A program made the position numbers and the translations under genes. This document shows positions 32,111-45,968 of a stretch of 64,000 nt of DNA, piece after piece. Source of the DNA: Apostichopus japonicus (taxonomy: Eukaryota; Echinodermata; Holothuroidea; Aspidochirotida; Stichopodidae); contig NC_092579.1 in assembly GCF_037975245.1 (NCBI RefSeq), positions 23,357,166 to 23,421,165 of the forward strand. The letters are read 5' to 3'. The notes under the pieces are model-generated. The model was not told where the DNA came from. It saw only the letters and a list, made by a program, of their open reading frames with translations, and made no database searches. How positions within the stretch are numbered: position 1 is the first letter of the stretch; every line of letters starts with the position of its first letter.

Positions 32111-33955
32111 TACAGTAGTGGCACATATTACATCATGCATCGTTGTACTTTAGTTCAACTAACAGGCAGTCCTATATATGAAGCGTGTATAGTATACCGA
32201 AACCAAAGCAAACAGTATTGAATTAAGTTAACTAGAACTGAATATAGTTAAGTAGCTGACATATATAACATATATCAAAAGTGGCTTTCATTACATTAGG
32301 AAAGATTATATCAGTAGTCCTATGTCGCATGTTGGTTGTTTACTTAGAATAACGTGTCACTAAATGACAATATCAAATCAGCGCTTGGTCTGTAAATATA
32401 ATGTTATAGATTTTAACATGATATGACACTAAAACATACAAAAATCTTTCACAAAACGAAATAAATCAGCCCCTTTTTATTCTGATGTATACAACAATTT
32501 AATAGAACAACTTGATCATATAGCGTATACATTTTGGGGGAAAATATTGATGGCTTGTAACTGGTGAGGCTATAATTTTACTATCTGAATTGAAAATTTC
32601 CCAACGAAAAACACTGAACAATCTTACTTTCTGACATTACATTACAACATCTATCTAAACTAATGTTCCAATGGTCTTATTTGGTTGTATAGACCTTATT
32701 ATGGCAATATGCGCATAACCAGCCGAACATACCAAATATCAGTTGTGGGGGGGGGTGGGGTGGGGTGGGTGGGTGGGGTGGGTATCCTCAGATCAGTCCT
32801 GCAATATTGAGTTCTTTTAGATGGAGATTCCAATCGCCTATGTGGTACACGCATGCGCAAACTTGTAATCACGTGGTTGTGTGATGTCATCATCCCTTCG
32901 CTGCTTGATCTATGCTGGGTATAGGGACGTGTATAACAGATACTTCAGACTCATTATGCATGTGTCATATAAATAAAGTCTTAGTCAGATTTTTGCATTT
33001 GCTCGAAAATTCCCAATCTTTTTTTATTATTTTGTTTTATACCAAAATACATCACGTTCTACTCAAATTAAGTTTAAAATTGATCAAATTAAGACAACAT
33101 AATCAGTTTGGTTTATTCATGCATTCGATTATAACAAAAATTATAGTGACTTCCAGAACTGTTTATATTAACATTATAATTGCATGCTGAGAGCAAATGG
33201 GGAATTTACCAACGTTGTGACTTTACCTTCAGTATATGAAATAATTATTCAACTTAAAGAACTTCATTGTTATAGGAATCTAGGTAGCGAATATGCATTG
33301 TAAATCTTTCAGAATCAACACAAATAAGTAATTTAAACTTCCATCTAGCATCCTAGAAACAAACAGAGTGATTTTTCAATGGTAAGCCATTCACTATAAG
33401 TTAAAATAATAATTCACTATAAGTTAAAATAATATTTTAGTTTCGGGTAGGCCTTCTATTAGTTTCCAGCTAGTCATATTTCCTGTTATTATATCAGCTT
33501 GTCTGGCGTGAAATTTTTTGATATATGATGGTTGCTTATTAAAAATAAAATCCAAGTGGGTTGTTTTTAATTTTGTTCAAAATGTAATAATATATTGAGA
33601 AATATTTATTATAGCTTTGTTACAACTGGTGAAATAAGATAGGATTGCAAACCAAATACGAAAGAACTGCTTTATTATATATCTTCTTCAGTTATGATAT
33701 ATGGATCCAATATTCAAATAAAATCAGAAAATAAAAGAATTTGTCAATATCTCGGAAGACGAAATTGAGACACAGAACAAAGAGAGAATAAAAAAGGAGA
33801 AGAATCGACATAAGTAAATGGAACGAGATTGAAGCCAACATGTATGGTATATATGCATGGTACACAATTTTAGAAGACATGTCACAGCGTGATGTGTTAT
33901 TTGTCTTCTATTCAAGGCAAATTCAGTGTTAAGTCTACGCTACGATGGGACTGGT
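32109..33955. other. Non-coding stretch, no gene seen
   Basis: It holds a GGGGT/GGGT run at 32747-32782, able to form a G-quadruplex, and a 25-bp duplication (ttcactataagttaaaataat) near 33390-33435. Otherwise it is AT-rich without recognisable frames. Confidence 0.5.
32747..32782 (+). repeat. G-rich (GGGGT/GGGT)n run
   Basis: Six or more G-tracts of 3-9 bases are separated by single T, meeting the simple pattern for an intramolecular G-quadruplex. Confidence 0.8.
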
Positions 33956-34402
33956 GCAGTGGTTATGCGATAACTATGCTGTTAAGTGCGTTGGTTATGA
34001 CACCCCTATACAGAGGGGATATGTGTCGTACTAATGCTATCACTATGGTACATGTATTGTGATCATATCATCACTACGGGATATGAACCGTGATCATGTC
34101 CCCACTGTGGAATGAGTGACTAGTTATGTCATCACTTTGGGATGGAGTCCTTTGTAATCACCATGTAATCACTATGGGATACGTGATTGGTTACCGTATC
34201 TAATCACTATGTAATCATGCCATTACTAGGTCTAATATGCCTTGATCATGCCGTCACTATGGGAAGCTTGTTGTGATCATGCGATTACTATGAGATATGT
34301 GCCGTGACCACATCATCATTACGGGACCATATGAGATACCTGTCTTGCTATTACCATTAACTTATGGGTTTAATTACTGTGGTTTTACCATCATTATGGG
34401 TT
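33956..34402 (+). repeat. Degenerate minisatellite, about 33-36 bp unit
   Basis: About twelve loose copies of a unit like tgtgatcatg-catcactatgggatatg. Units share atcactatggga and gatcatg, and spacing is irregular. No open frame persists through it. Confidence 0.75.
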
Positions 34403-37037
34403 AAGTATCTACCCAGCCCTCTTATTATATTAAATATCTGAATGCTTTAGTTCTCCATGAATAATATATAAAGGACAGTTACTGGTAGTTCTCTAATGAT
34501 ATTAATGTAAGAAAAAACCAAAGCCGTAATTATAGTATGAATACGCCTATACTCTGATGGTTGCGAATGCTCTGTACCCGCACAAATGTAATCACCCACG
34601 CAAAGCAAACTTTAAACAAAGTCAGAATGAATTGATCATCTACTTTTGAGTGAGCAAAGTGAAGGGAGAATAAGAAGGAAAAACAAAACACTCATTATAA
34701 GGCTATACATGTTTATGGGCTGGAGAAAATTAACACCCGTTTCTTAAAGTGATCAAAATGACTAGAATGAGTTGTCCTGATATTTGTCATACACGCTTAA
34801 ATATGATATCCCCTGGTACTTTTAATTCTAAATGATACTTTATCTGTTATTCCCATGCAGCCTACACGTTAACTTAGGCCTTTAACGCCCACGGTAGGAT
34901 ACAGTGATAGTATCGGAGATCGTATATCAGACAAGTTATCATTTCGCAAGTACTTACAATGGTGCTAGATACCTATGTAATCGTTACAAACAGCGGAAAT
35001 GTTGAAAACGCACGTACTTTTGTAAACAATTCAGAGAATTGAAACACCAAGGATTCCTATGTATAAGATATCTGTATATACATAGCTTTGACTGGTTTGG
35101 TGATATGTTGAAGGTGTATAGAAAAGAGGTAAACAAGTCATCCCACTTTCCTTCCGTTGAAGAATACAGTCCATTTTGAAGATCAAAGTTTCATATATTC
35201 ATTACAAATCGAAATAACATCCTATAGTGTATAGTGTTATTTCTGTTGTATTCAGTTTCGTATACATATTTAGGCCTTTGCGGTACAAAATAGATTTAGC
35301 TATATACAGATGCTTCTGTACTAAACAAACACATCTAATTTATATTTAATCACTTCTTCGATCGTGTTTTTCTTAGACAAACTTATCCAGTTCATCGTCT
35401 GTTCATTATACGGGTAAGATAATTGGATCGTTGGAAACACAGGAGTATTCATATCCGACTGATACTTAACTATATAACTGCCCCCAGCGTAATTATTAAA
35501 GGACTATATATCACTTTGCGAGAAAACAAGACAAATCGATTAAGGAACGACAATTGTCACCACCTCGCACTGTTGTCACCCCCCTCCCCCCCCCCCCCCC
35601 AATCCGAGCCGGAGCTAAGACCTACATTTGCTACTATTATCCAAATGTATCCTACCACGTAGAGAATTGCCACGTTTTTTGACAGTTAAATCACGTTTAA
35701 GCTAATCTTCTGCATTAATCATTGCTGATTTGATTGATACAATTTCTATGTGTTAGCGGTATCTAAATTTTGCTTGGTCTTAAGCTAGGCTTAACATTGA
35801 CGCTGTGGTAGGCTATACAGATTATCTTGGGCAGCACTACTCTTAAATACGTATGTAGTTAATACAGGATATAAATATCACTAGACACTCTAATTCGGTT
35901 AATTATATTGTAATGACATGCAACCATGATTCACACGAGAATGAGTGTGCATATACATAAACCAATATGTCACGAAAGGAAGTTAAAAAGAAGAAAAAAA
36001 CTAAGACATGTATCATTTCCTCTGAAAAAAAAAATAGGACTGATTATTAACGCCTGGATGAAAGTTTTCCCAACATCATTCTATTAAGAAAACGTATCAG
36101 GTAATCGGAAATTAGGACAGCATATTGACAAAAAGTAGGTTTATGTATGCATTTCATGAAGTAATAAACTCATGCTTTCAACCATATATAAGTAGAGTAT
36201 GTAGTTTACTTTAGTACAATACGATATTAAGGTGATGTGATGCGGCGCGATGCGATGTGTCTTGACGTGACGTGATGCGATTCAATGCGATGCTATGGTA
36301 AATGTCCCATTAGAATTCAGGCTTACAAGTATATGTTAAAAGGGTTGTCCAGATTGACACAAAGTGACAAAACAATGCAAACTATAACTTTGAATTTGAC
36401 ACTATCCATTGATGGTAAAATTATGACGTCACTGCCCCAAGCCCATTTTTTTCCCTTGTTCAAATACCTAATAGACTGTAGAAACGGTGTAATTTAGATT
36501 AATTAGTTCTTGAGAAGGTACATAGGGGAGGGTGTATGAATAGTTCATTGCCCAAACGCCATCACCTGAGCTCGAAAGCACTTGGAACTCTACACACTAT
36601 TTCCTGTATCACGAGCTGATGTTTACGTGGATCATATAGTTTTAATGTTACATTTCAAATGTTATTTCTGTGTTGCTTTCAACTGTATAAGATACTTGAC
36701 ATTAATATGTTCAAATTTGCGAACGAAGAAAGTAAAGTAACTTGAATTGACCATCGACCGGCTTTTTACGGTGCCACTTGGGACGTCAGAGATATGTGGC
36801 GTGCATGTAGAAACCGTCTCCTTGAGTCGTGTCATGTTTATTCATGCCAACAAGAGAGCAAGGCACGTTCTGGCATTGGAAAGTCAGATGTGTGCTATTT
36901 CGTGCTTGACTGTATTCAGTCCAATGAAAACCTGCCGAAAAAAATATGCGTAAAGAGAAAGAGTGAAGGAAAAATAAACCATGTGGACATCCTTTTAAAC
37001 ATGAATTGATGTAAATGTTAAGTATATAAGGCCTATC
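34403..37037. other. Non-coding stretch, no gene seen
   Basis: Items seen are a 15-C run at 35586-35600, a (GATGC)n-like patch at 36233-36297 and TGACGTCA at 36424-36431. Overlapping frames on both strands at 36.75-37.15 kb (68-119 residues) have no recognisable domain; part of the minus-strand one reads through the following TA array. Confidence 0.5.
36233..36297 (+). repeat. (GATGC)-type pentanucleotide patch
   Basis: gatgtgatgcggcgcgatgcgatg and similar words repeat. A second short patch of gcgat units occurs near 18570-18590. Confidence 0.65.
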
Positions 37038-37115
37038 CTGAGTATATATATATATATCTATATATATAGATAATATATAGATAATATATATGTAATATAT
37101 ATATGTACTAATATA
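37038..37115. repeat. Interrupted TA / ATATAGATA array
   Basis: TA repeats with tagata and gtaat interruptions. Confidence 0.85.
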
Positions 37116-37447
37116 TCGTTCAGTTTGGTGCAATGCTTGAGTCAAGAATACAGTAACTTAAATGTGGTATAGTGTGTGCGTTTGTACTTGTGTTTGTATC
37201 ACTTGACTTGACCCGGAACCATGACACGCTCAGGCTCAGTTAGTATATACATGGCAACCTGTATGTTTTCAAGTGGCAGGAATAATACCGGAATGGTATC
37301 TATCTACCGAATCAATTCACATACAGAAATATCCCTCTCTCTCTCCACCCACCTCTTTCTCTCGCATCGTTTCTTGTTGCCTTTACGTTAACGTGACATG
37401 TTTGATATTCATGAGATATGGTATACTGTTGATTTCTAACACGTTTC

Positions 37448-37479
<32 letters not shown>

Positions 37480-40400
37480 TTAACTATCACTATGTTGAAG
37501 CTAGCGAGTAATATATACACCCCTAATTCGACTCGTCTCTTATGACATGATCTCAAAACATTCTTGTCATCCATCGCTATGTATCGTCCGTAATTGCTTT
37601 AAAGGTCAGGTAACTCGTAAATATAATTGTGAAACAGGAAACCTGTATAGGCCTCCATAGAGATTTACTGAGGGAGGGATGTTCTCTTCCCAATCATCAT
37701 ATCGAAGTAAAAATAAATATCACATTTAATTGGTCTCGGGGATTACAGCTTTTGGTTGTAAAGGGGGTGTTGATTTATTAAACTATGCATTTAACTATTT
37801 TTAATCTTTGGAATATGTTCTCCTTCGAAGCTTCGACACAGGATGATATATACCTCGTTTTACGTCACTATCCCTATATCATACATAATGTTTAATAAAC
37901 TGCGAACATTTATAACTTCATAATGTGCAGGATGTGGGATGTTGAATTAAGTATGAAGTTGATCATGTTTACCGCGTTCTTGATATGTTTTATTGGACAA
38001 ATTATTCAATTCTCTTAAAAATGAACTATCATATATAGCTGTGTTGATTTGATGTTCTATATAATAATCTATACCGTCACGAGTTTTATCAATTTAACGA
38101 GGACAAATGACATCAGTCGTCAGCAAATGAATTATTCGAAAAGTTTCGATATGTAGATTAGAGAATTAATTAACTCTCCCTATCTTTTTGTCTATATCTC
38201 TTTCCACAGATCACTATAGCTATACGCGCTCTCCATAAAGGCGGCGTCGTTTACTACTTCCGTTGAGAATTACAAAGCAATCACGAATGACAGAATGAAA
38301 AGGAATAAACATGATGAGGTAAGCGTGTTAATTTGTTGATTAGTGATTATTAATGGCATAAATGTTAATTATAGCATAGATTGCGAAAACACACATACAC
38401 ATGCACACGTAGTCAAATCCATGGATCTCATACCCAGATATGGTCACATGACAACTATGACGTCATCACACTGGAAGCACATAGATCATCATAAACCAAC
38501 CAAGTTAAAGTTACATGAGCCTGACCTCATGACCTTTGACACGTTACGTTAATTAATATACGCTCTAAACATTCATGAAATAATATTGTACAATACTTCT
38601 TATATGGGAATGACACTTGCAGCTTTTTCGTCACTTTTGGCATTGTGCCAAAAAAAACAAATACAGATGTTATTTTTGCATTTCATTTAAATCTCAAGTA
38701 ATTTTGTTACACATTCTACTTTAGCCGTGTACTGCAAGATCCCTTTAACATTTAAGAGGGGTTTTACAACAATTTTTCACAGCCATATTGGTATAAGTGC
38801 ACAAATTCATTCATTCGGTCAGAATATATCAAGCATTGTGTTAACCGTTAACTTCCTGTAGCCTTTCGTTAGGTATATTTATTTATTTATTTTTACATGC
38901 ATGTAAAAAGTTATATAAAGATGGCCCGTATATCTTGACACTAGAACGGAGTTCTTGATTGGGATCTGTAATAAAATATTTATGTAAATCAATACTTACA
39001 AACTCTGGTATTAATTGTTTGTATTAACAATACAGTCTGCTTATATTGGACTAACATACAGCGTCTATACAGAGATATATGTATGTGAAAAGTACCGAAG
39101 GTAACCATTTCGACAAAGGTATCACCCCCCACCCCAAAACTTTACCCTGTAAAACCACCGGGAATATATTCCTGTGATTGACATCTAGTCTGACTCAAAG
39201 TGCTTATCCACGCCATACGCATCTTTTGCCAGAAATAACCATTTGAGAATTTGAAATAACAGAGGGTTACGAAATCTGAATTTCTAACGGGCGATCTTCC
39301 AGCCTTGTTACACAATATTGTGATTCAGCTCAATAGTTGTTATACAACTCACCTAATTATAATCACAGGTGCAGCAACACGTTGCCTTACACAATCACAC
39401 CGACATAGACGTAACTCGGGTCGGTGTGGCGGGTCCGATATCCCGGGGCCCGGACCCACCGGGGGAGGGGTCCCGGTACACGGACCCATCGGGGGAGGGG
39501 TGCTGGGGTGTAAAGGACCAACAGTCAGCGGTAAACAAGTTTTAAAATCATTAGATTTGATTCATTTCTTAAATAGTACTAGTGTTCAGTACTCAGTTCT
39601 TAAAGTTTCTCTCAGTCCGATACCCGTCGCCAAACTGGAAATTCAAACAAACCGTGTCCTCCTCGACAGAGGAAGCCCGAGAATGCCATATCTATAGGCG
39701 TCTATAGTGGCAAATGTAAAGTGAATTCTCATCCAAGCCGAAACCACAGTTGGGCTCGGGTGAAAGTTGACTCTCCTTTGGGGCCATTGCTATTGCTGCA
39801 CCGGGGGGAGGGGGGGGGGCAGGTTGTTTACCATTGATACCAGACGTACTCAACTAACAGTAGACATGTTCTGTTCGAAGTCGTATCAAGCTTATCATTT
39901 CGTCACAGAAGGTATAATGAGTCTAAAAACAGTTAATTAACGGCATTACCACCTTCACCAGGTTATTATATACAAGGTAAGCTAGCTACCTTTGCTTTGA
40001 AAGTACAATATGTCTATAGACATTGCTCAATAACTAAGAAGTTTTCCTTTAAATACCGTAGTATTTATAGGTGATTCGATACAAGAGAAATCACGCTATA
40101 ATCTCAACCGACTGCTTTAAAGCATATTAATCGTTGGCGTGTAAATAAAACGGAACGAATTAGTCGGTCTTTACTCAACAATGGAATATTATTAATCATG
40201 CCTTCAAGTTAGCACGAACGGCGTTCCGTACATTCTGCCACGATGAACAATATTATACAATAAACTAGCAATTATTTCATAATGTATATACAACCGTAGA
40301 TGCTGCTTATATAGTAATAAATCATTGCGTTCTTATTTGTTATGTCACTAAGTAGAATAGGTCAATTAGCGGTCAGCCTGACTGGCCAGCGCAGTTCGAC

Positions 40401-42533
40401 TGGCCAGTTTTGATTGTTCGAAGTTGAAAAGGTCAGATAGGCTACATAGTCATACAGTGAAGACTTTAGAATACCCTTAATTAAACGTTACGTGTGATAA
40501 ATTGAGGAAAGGTGTTTTTTAAAGAGACGGGTTGTGCGGTCTACGATAAAGATAGAACGATTATGAGGAGTAAACAGAAACAGCCTTTTATTGCAGTCGG
40601 AAATATCCGACTCCTGATGCCAACTTTATCTAGCCTTTAAACGATCAAATTTTAATAGAAAAATCTAGTAGATATGTCGGTTAAATATTGTGATATTTTA
40701 ATGATCGCTAAAGGACAATGAATCATTAGCCTGATTTTTCTGTTGCTGTTCGAATTCAAGTAATAATGGTTTTGGTAACTTCATGACACCCCGCAGTATA
40801 CCCCTCTTGCACCCTCTCGTATCAGCACTATCACAATAGTGTCTTAAATCCTAACTTACAGCAGGGAGTTGTTATGGAATCCCTGCTTACAGCGAGGTCC
40901 TATATTTTAGGTTCAAAACCCAGCTTGATAACAGAAAATAAACGATAATTGCAATAAACATAGACAGCATAAACAATTTCAAACAACATGTGGCTATAAA
41001 TGATGTCATATTTAGACTTGAGATCAAGTCGTCAACCATTGGAGGTGATGAAGGGATCATTGAATTTTGTGATATCTCCCAAATGGAATAAGATCCAAGT
41101 TTCTTAATTGTTTATCTCTAAAGTCTAATAATGGTGGTTGGGTTTGATAAACACAGCTAACACAGGGTTTCAATTACCGTCAAAGATGCAGGTTAAAGCC
41201 AATGCCAGAACGGCGTATCTTAATATCTTAATAATACTATCTTAATTTATTACCCTTTCATGAAGCTGGTTGTGTCCAGTACTTTTGTACTGCAAAGGCA
41301 GAAATGAAAAAAAAAGAAGAAGTTACATCGTAAGACAGTGAAATTGTTGCACTTAACACACTGTTAAACAGAGATGTAAATCATAAACAGGCACGTAGCA
41401 ACGGGAATGGAGAGGGCGTGCCCCCCCCCCCCCCCAACCCCAATAAAATCATTTTTGTTTTTACAACTTTCTAGCTCAATAAAGAGAAGGTAAGGTTGTA
41501 GACACGGATAAAACTCTTAACCCGTTAAACACATAAACCACCAACACTACCGCCCAGTTTCTCTATCAGTTTTATGACCTAATTATTTTTATTTAAAAAA
41601 AAAGCCCTTTTTGGCAGTTGGCGATAAATATGGTAATTATGGATCGAACATAATGGACCGAACATAATCAACATTCCATTTGTTTATTCCATTTGAATTT
41701 AGAAAATGACTAGTTTTTTATTATAAAAAAAACAACAACAGAGAAATGGAATACAAATGCAAGCATCTAAGCTCCCTGAGAATTTCTCAAGGGGCAGCCT
41801 CATGATCTTACATCGGGAAATCCCGCCATTAATTTCCATTACAGATGTATCTATACAGGCCTAGCCTATAAAAGTGCATACAATGCTAGCTAGGGACTAA
41901 ATGTTACTTTATTTATCAAGTTATTGCATCAGATAAATAACCAAATGATGAAATCACTATAGCATAAACCGGGGTGGCGCAGTTTAGATTTACAGTGTAG
42001 CTTCTAGGCTTCCACTTTGAACATTTTGGAAAGTTTCATCAGCTACAATAATTGGTTTTTACTATTTTGACAAAAAAGTGTAAAGGAAATCCCTTAATCA
42101 GCAATATGAAGTTATCTCAACCATAAACGGCTATAGAGTTTATTTTGCTACTTTTACTATACCTTACAGAACAGTTCCGCGAAAAGGAACCCCGTCATCG
42201 GTTTTAAACGCGTCACTAATAAACATTCGTTCTTTAAGTCACATTTATTTTTAGTAATTGTATTTTTTTTTAGATAAAAGATTAACAAAAATAGATTTGT
42301 CTATCTTGTGTGAGAATAAACAATTACACTAGTTATTTCAGAGAGAAAAGAAACCTCGCCGTTTAGCTATTTTGGTCTCGTTGTTATGAAGGGAAAAAAA
42401 TCGATTTCGTAATCTTTAGTTGCGGTTGGAGATTTCATAACTACAGGCTGTTAAGCCTCTTTGTTTATATAATGAGTTGAACTATATTTGATTCCCATCG
42501 AAAAGTAAACCAAAGATGGTATTTTGTAATAGT

Positions 42534-42536
<3 letters not shown>
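37116..42536. other. Non-coding stretch, no gene seen
   Basis: A short TA array is at about 37459-37480, TGACGTCA at 38458-38465, (TATT)n at about 38875-38893, a GC-rich 30-bp duplication at 39451-39510, a 10-G run at 39810-39819 and a 15-C run at 41421-41435. No frame is recognised. The 130-residue frame at 39305-39697 crosses the GC-rich duplication. Confidence 0.5.
39418..39515 (+). repeat. GC-rich 30-bp tandem duplication
   Basis: Two 30-bp units start at 39451 and 39481, both beginning cggaccca-cgggggaggggt. It is the most GC-rich patch of the window and sits in AT-rich surroundings. Read in frame it gives a Gly/Pro-rich peptide (GPTGGGVPVHGPIGGGVLG), which I take as chance. Confidence 0.8.

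Positions 42537-42608
<72 letters not shown>
42537..42608. repeat. (TA)n microsatellite, about 72 bp
   Basis: Uninterrupted TA dinucleotide. Confidence 0.97.
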
Positions 42609-42613
<5 letters not shown>

Positions 42614-42762
42614 AGTGAATTTGACTTGCATGTATATTCCTATTTTAACTGGGAATGTTTTACAAACTTTTCGTGTGGCGATTTGGACCAGAATACTGCA
42701 TTTTCTAGAAAAGTGCAGAAACCAGACTTCCTTAAGGTGAAGTTCATATTTAGACAGATCGT

Positions 42763-42830
42763 GTTGTTGCTGTTGTTGTTGATGATGATGTTGTTGTTGA
42801 TGATGATGTTGTTGTTGATCTTGATGCTGC
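42763..42830 (+). repeat. TTG/ATG trinucleotide repeat with an 18-bp higher-order period
   Basis: Blocks of three ttg alternate with blocks of three atg, giving an 18-bp unit repeated about twice within a longer ttg-rich run. The Leu/Met frame across it is simple sequence. Confidence 0.85.
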
Positions 42831-45564
42831 CACTGAGTTGATTATTATGTTGCCCATTTCACTTCCCCTCCTCTCTGACAAAATGTAATAATTTGGCCAC
42901 ACAAGCTTCATTGAAAAGTACTTTATGAACGAGTGAGTTTCATTGTAACATATATTTTGCTCAGTGGCACTGGGTTTTTACTTTTTCTTCTATGTAGTTG
43001 CCGATTAACCTTTCCTATCATATTTGAAAATTTTCGTCATGCAAGGGTAATTGCTACTGAACTAAACAAAAACGAGGGTACAAAATAAAAATGAAACCAT
43101 AATTTAATGACATCTATATCCGCCTTAGTTCGAGATAGTGTTTCTGTCCTAGCACTTTTGCCGACAGATTGTTGGCATTAGTTTAGGGAAGTGAACTTAA
43201 TTGGCGCTAATCAAGTTACGGCCTCCGGGGGCGACGTTTCCAAGAAATCAACCCACACACCCGATATATGCATGAGATATATCGAATACAATATACGAGG
43301 CTATATAATATGCTCGGATATTAAGGATCTGAATTTAAAGTTCACAGTGAAAGTGAAGACAATTGCAGACAGTGTATGAATGACAATATTCTTTTTTTGT
43401 AGAATGTAAAAGAATTCCCTAAGAAACCCATAAAACGTGATGAAAAGTACAACAACAAATAAAAACAGCTAAGAAAGAAAAGATTGTTTGAGACTGCCGT
43501 CACATTGAATTTTGCCGTTGATTTATTGACAAATCTCAATATATTTAGCAATATGATGACATAAATTGCATAGTTGTATAAATTGTGAAATACGCCTTTT
43601 TTGGTGTGTGTTTAATCAAAGGTTGGCAGAAAGTCATTCATTTGTAACTGTATAATATATGCAAGGAACTTTGCTTATACTTTCCATGAAAAACAACAAA
43701 GACTAAGGCAATGCTATTTATATCTTACTCAATTAAATGACTTTAATCATATCGGTTCAATGAGCATAGGCTATTGTTACGTCACAATTTGGGTCCGTAA
43801 TGAAACAATGTATATCCCCTAATATTATAATATTATAACTATTATTATTAGTAGCAGTATTTATACGCCACCCCATATCCTTATCTTAACTTACAACACA
43901 AACAATTAAGTTCTGTTATTATCTACGGCAGTATTTGCTTTAACAGCTGTACTAAATATCAAATTTCTAAATTAAATATTATTTCATAGCACTGCCATAA
44001 TATTTTGCCTTAATCTCCCTGGGTATAAATTATCTCTACGTAAAAAAAGCTGCTTGAAGCAGCCAATACCATCCCTCTTTAGGAACACTTTGTTCCAAAT
44101 CATTTCTAAAAGAAACCCTTCTCCTCGACCCCCTTATTAAGGACCTCATCCTTTTAGGGTAGCTGCTAATTAACAACCACACAGAGAATAATTCAAAGTC
44201 AACTCTCGACAAGATTGGCTTCAAAATCTGGAAGGAGGCTTTCGCTCTGACAGAGGGGGTTGGGGAGGAGCTTGTTTAGGATAGGCAATGGCTTGTGAGA
44301 AAACTCCGGTGGGAGGAGGCTTTGGCTCTGACAGAGGGGTGAGGGGGGGGAGGCTCGTTTAGGCTAGACGATGGCTTGTGAGAAAACTCTGGAAGTAAAA
44401 TTTAATTCCGTGGAACAGCCCAGCCACCGGAAGAGTTTTTTTTCATTTTCCTTATGACTAAATACTCATGGAAGGGTGGTTTTGCCAGGGTTGGGGCAGC
44501 TCCACCCCAGTGATGTCACCTTTCCCCTGGCTGGCTCAAGTTTCTTTAATTTTGTTTACTCTCCCAATCTGCAGAACTTATTTGCTTCTCTACTTTACAG
44601 CTATACTTTATCCCCATTTCTAGTATGTCGATATAACTACGCGAACCGATCAGGCTTGCCCCCACTCCCCCCCCCCCCCCCTCATTACACAGTCAGTATT
44701 TACGTTATGCTACCCAGTGTGATCCATTGATGGAACCTTATGTTATAGATTTGTACAGTAGACTATACATTGCACCGATTTTTTGTTTCTATGCCAACAA
44801 TGTTTGATGATGACGTCAGCCATGAACGATTAATTCGAAGTGTGTACTTAATTTATCCAATTTAGGTTGCGCTGCTCTATAAACATATGAGCCTTCAATG
44901 CCACTGGATAAAAATTACAATTTTCTACAAGATTTAAAATAAAAAAATATTATTATTATTATCATGGCATCATATGGAATATAATGAATCAAAGAAAAAA
45001 TAACGAACAGAAAATTGGCTTACATATATATATGGAAAATAATCTCGTTTATTTCGATTGCTGACGTCAGTGTTTGAATAACTTATACAATCAATCAATT
45101 TAAGCTGTTTGTTCATTAACGCCACTGGCGATACATTATTCAAATGTATCACGATATCCAATAGCCTTGAATTTCTTTAAATAAGTGTAACACACATACA
45201 GAAACATAAAGAGAAATAGATGCTATACCTTAGTCGACAAGTGGGTCACATGTATCGCTTGATCTCATTATAGGCAAACCTATTAGGCCCACAAGGGTAA
45301 TGTTGTACAGACATGCACGGGACATTTTGTCATCGAATCTGCCATAGCATGTGGTTTGCGTGCAAGCTGGCGGGGTAAAATAAGATGTTGTCGGTAGATG
45401 AGATTTCTCTGTAGCATTTAAAAGAATGAAAATAAAATCCAGTAATTATTCATTTTTATTTGGGTGAAGTTTCAGAGCAAGTAATTAACGATTGCTCGAT
45501 TTACGTTCATGCCTTTTTAGCATAAACTAAATACACTTTAAAGCTAAATATAGCATATGTATAA
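42831..45564. other. Non-coding stretch, no gene seen
   Basis: It holds an 82-bp duplication (44230-44395), a 15-C run (44667-44681), TGACGTCA at 44811 and 45062, and a short att run at about 44948-44962. No frame is recognised. Confidence 0.5.
44230..44395 (+). repeat. 81-83-bp tandem duplication
   Basis: Two copies contain ggaggctttcgctctgacagagg / ggaggctttggctctgacagagg, then ctt or ctcgtttagg, then atggcttgtgagaaaactc (44289 and 44372). They are separated by about 81-83 bp and are similar over most of their length. Confidence 0.85.
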
Positions 45565-45771
<207 letters not shown>

Positions 45772-45968
45772 CTGAGTTTGAAAATCCAGAACAGTGAAAA
45801 AGCTTCCAACCTCCACCGGGCCTCCCACTTATATGCGAACACAAGGCTATGGACGCTGATTGTATGTCCAGAGGTTCGAAACCAGTATAAGGATTGTCGT
45901 TAATCCACTGTAGGCATTTGTCACCTGTATCGAACAATGATAGTTCTGTTTTGGTGACATATTTTGCC
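45772..45968 (-). repeat. AT-tailed composite tRNA-like repeat, copy C
   Basis: It matches the copy at 15978-16346 in order and orientation: the tail body (gaaaatccagaacagtgaaaaagctt), the tRNA-like part, the ctatggacgctg junction, the second B-box-like word (ggttcgaaacc, + strand), and the ccactgtaggcatttgtcacctgtatcgaacaat block. The primary B-box stretch is deleted between ccaccgg and gcctccc, so this copy lacks a complete internal promoter. It is cut short after attttgcct. Confidence 0.82.

Noticed and set aside
33956-34402. CRISPR-like array
   Set aside because: Repeats are degenerate and spacers are not unique blocks of constant length; the genome is eukaryotic. It is a decayed minisatellite.
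36747-37145. Overlapping frames on both strands
   Set aside because: No domain on either strand; part of the minus-strand frame reads a TA array.
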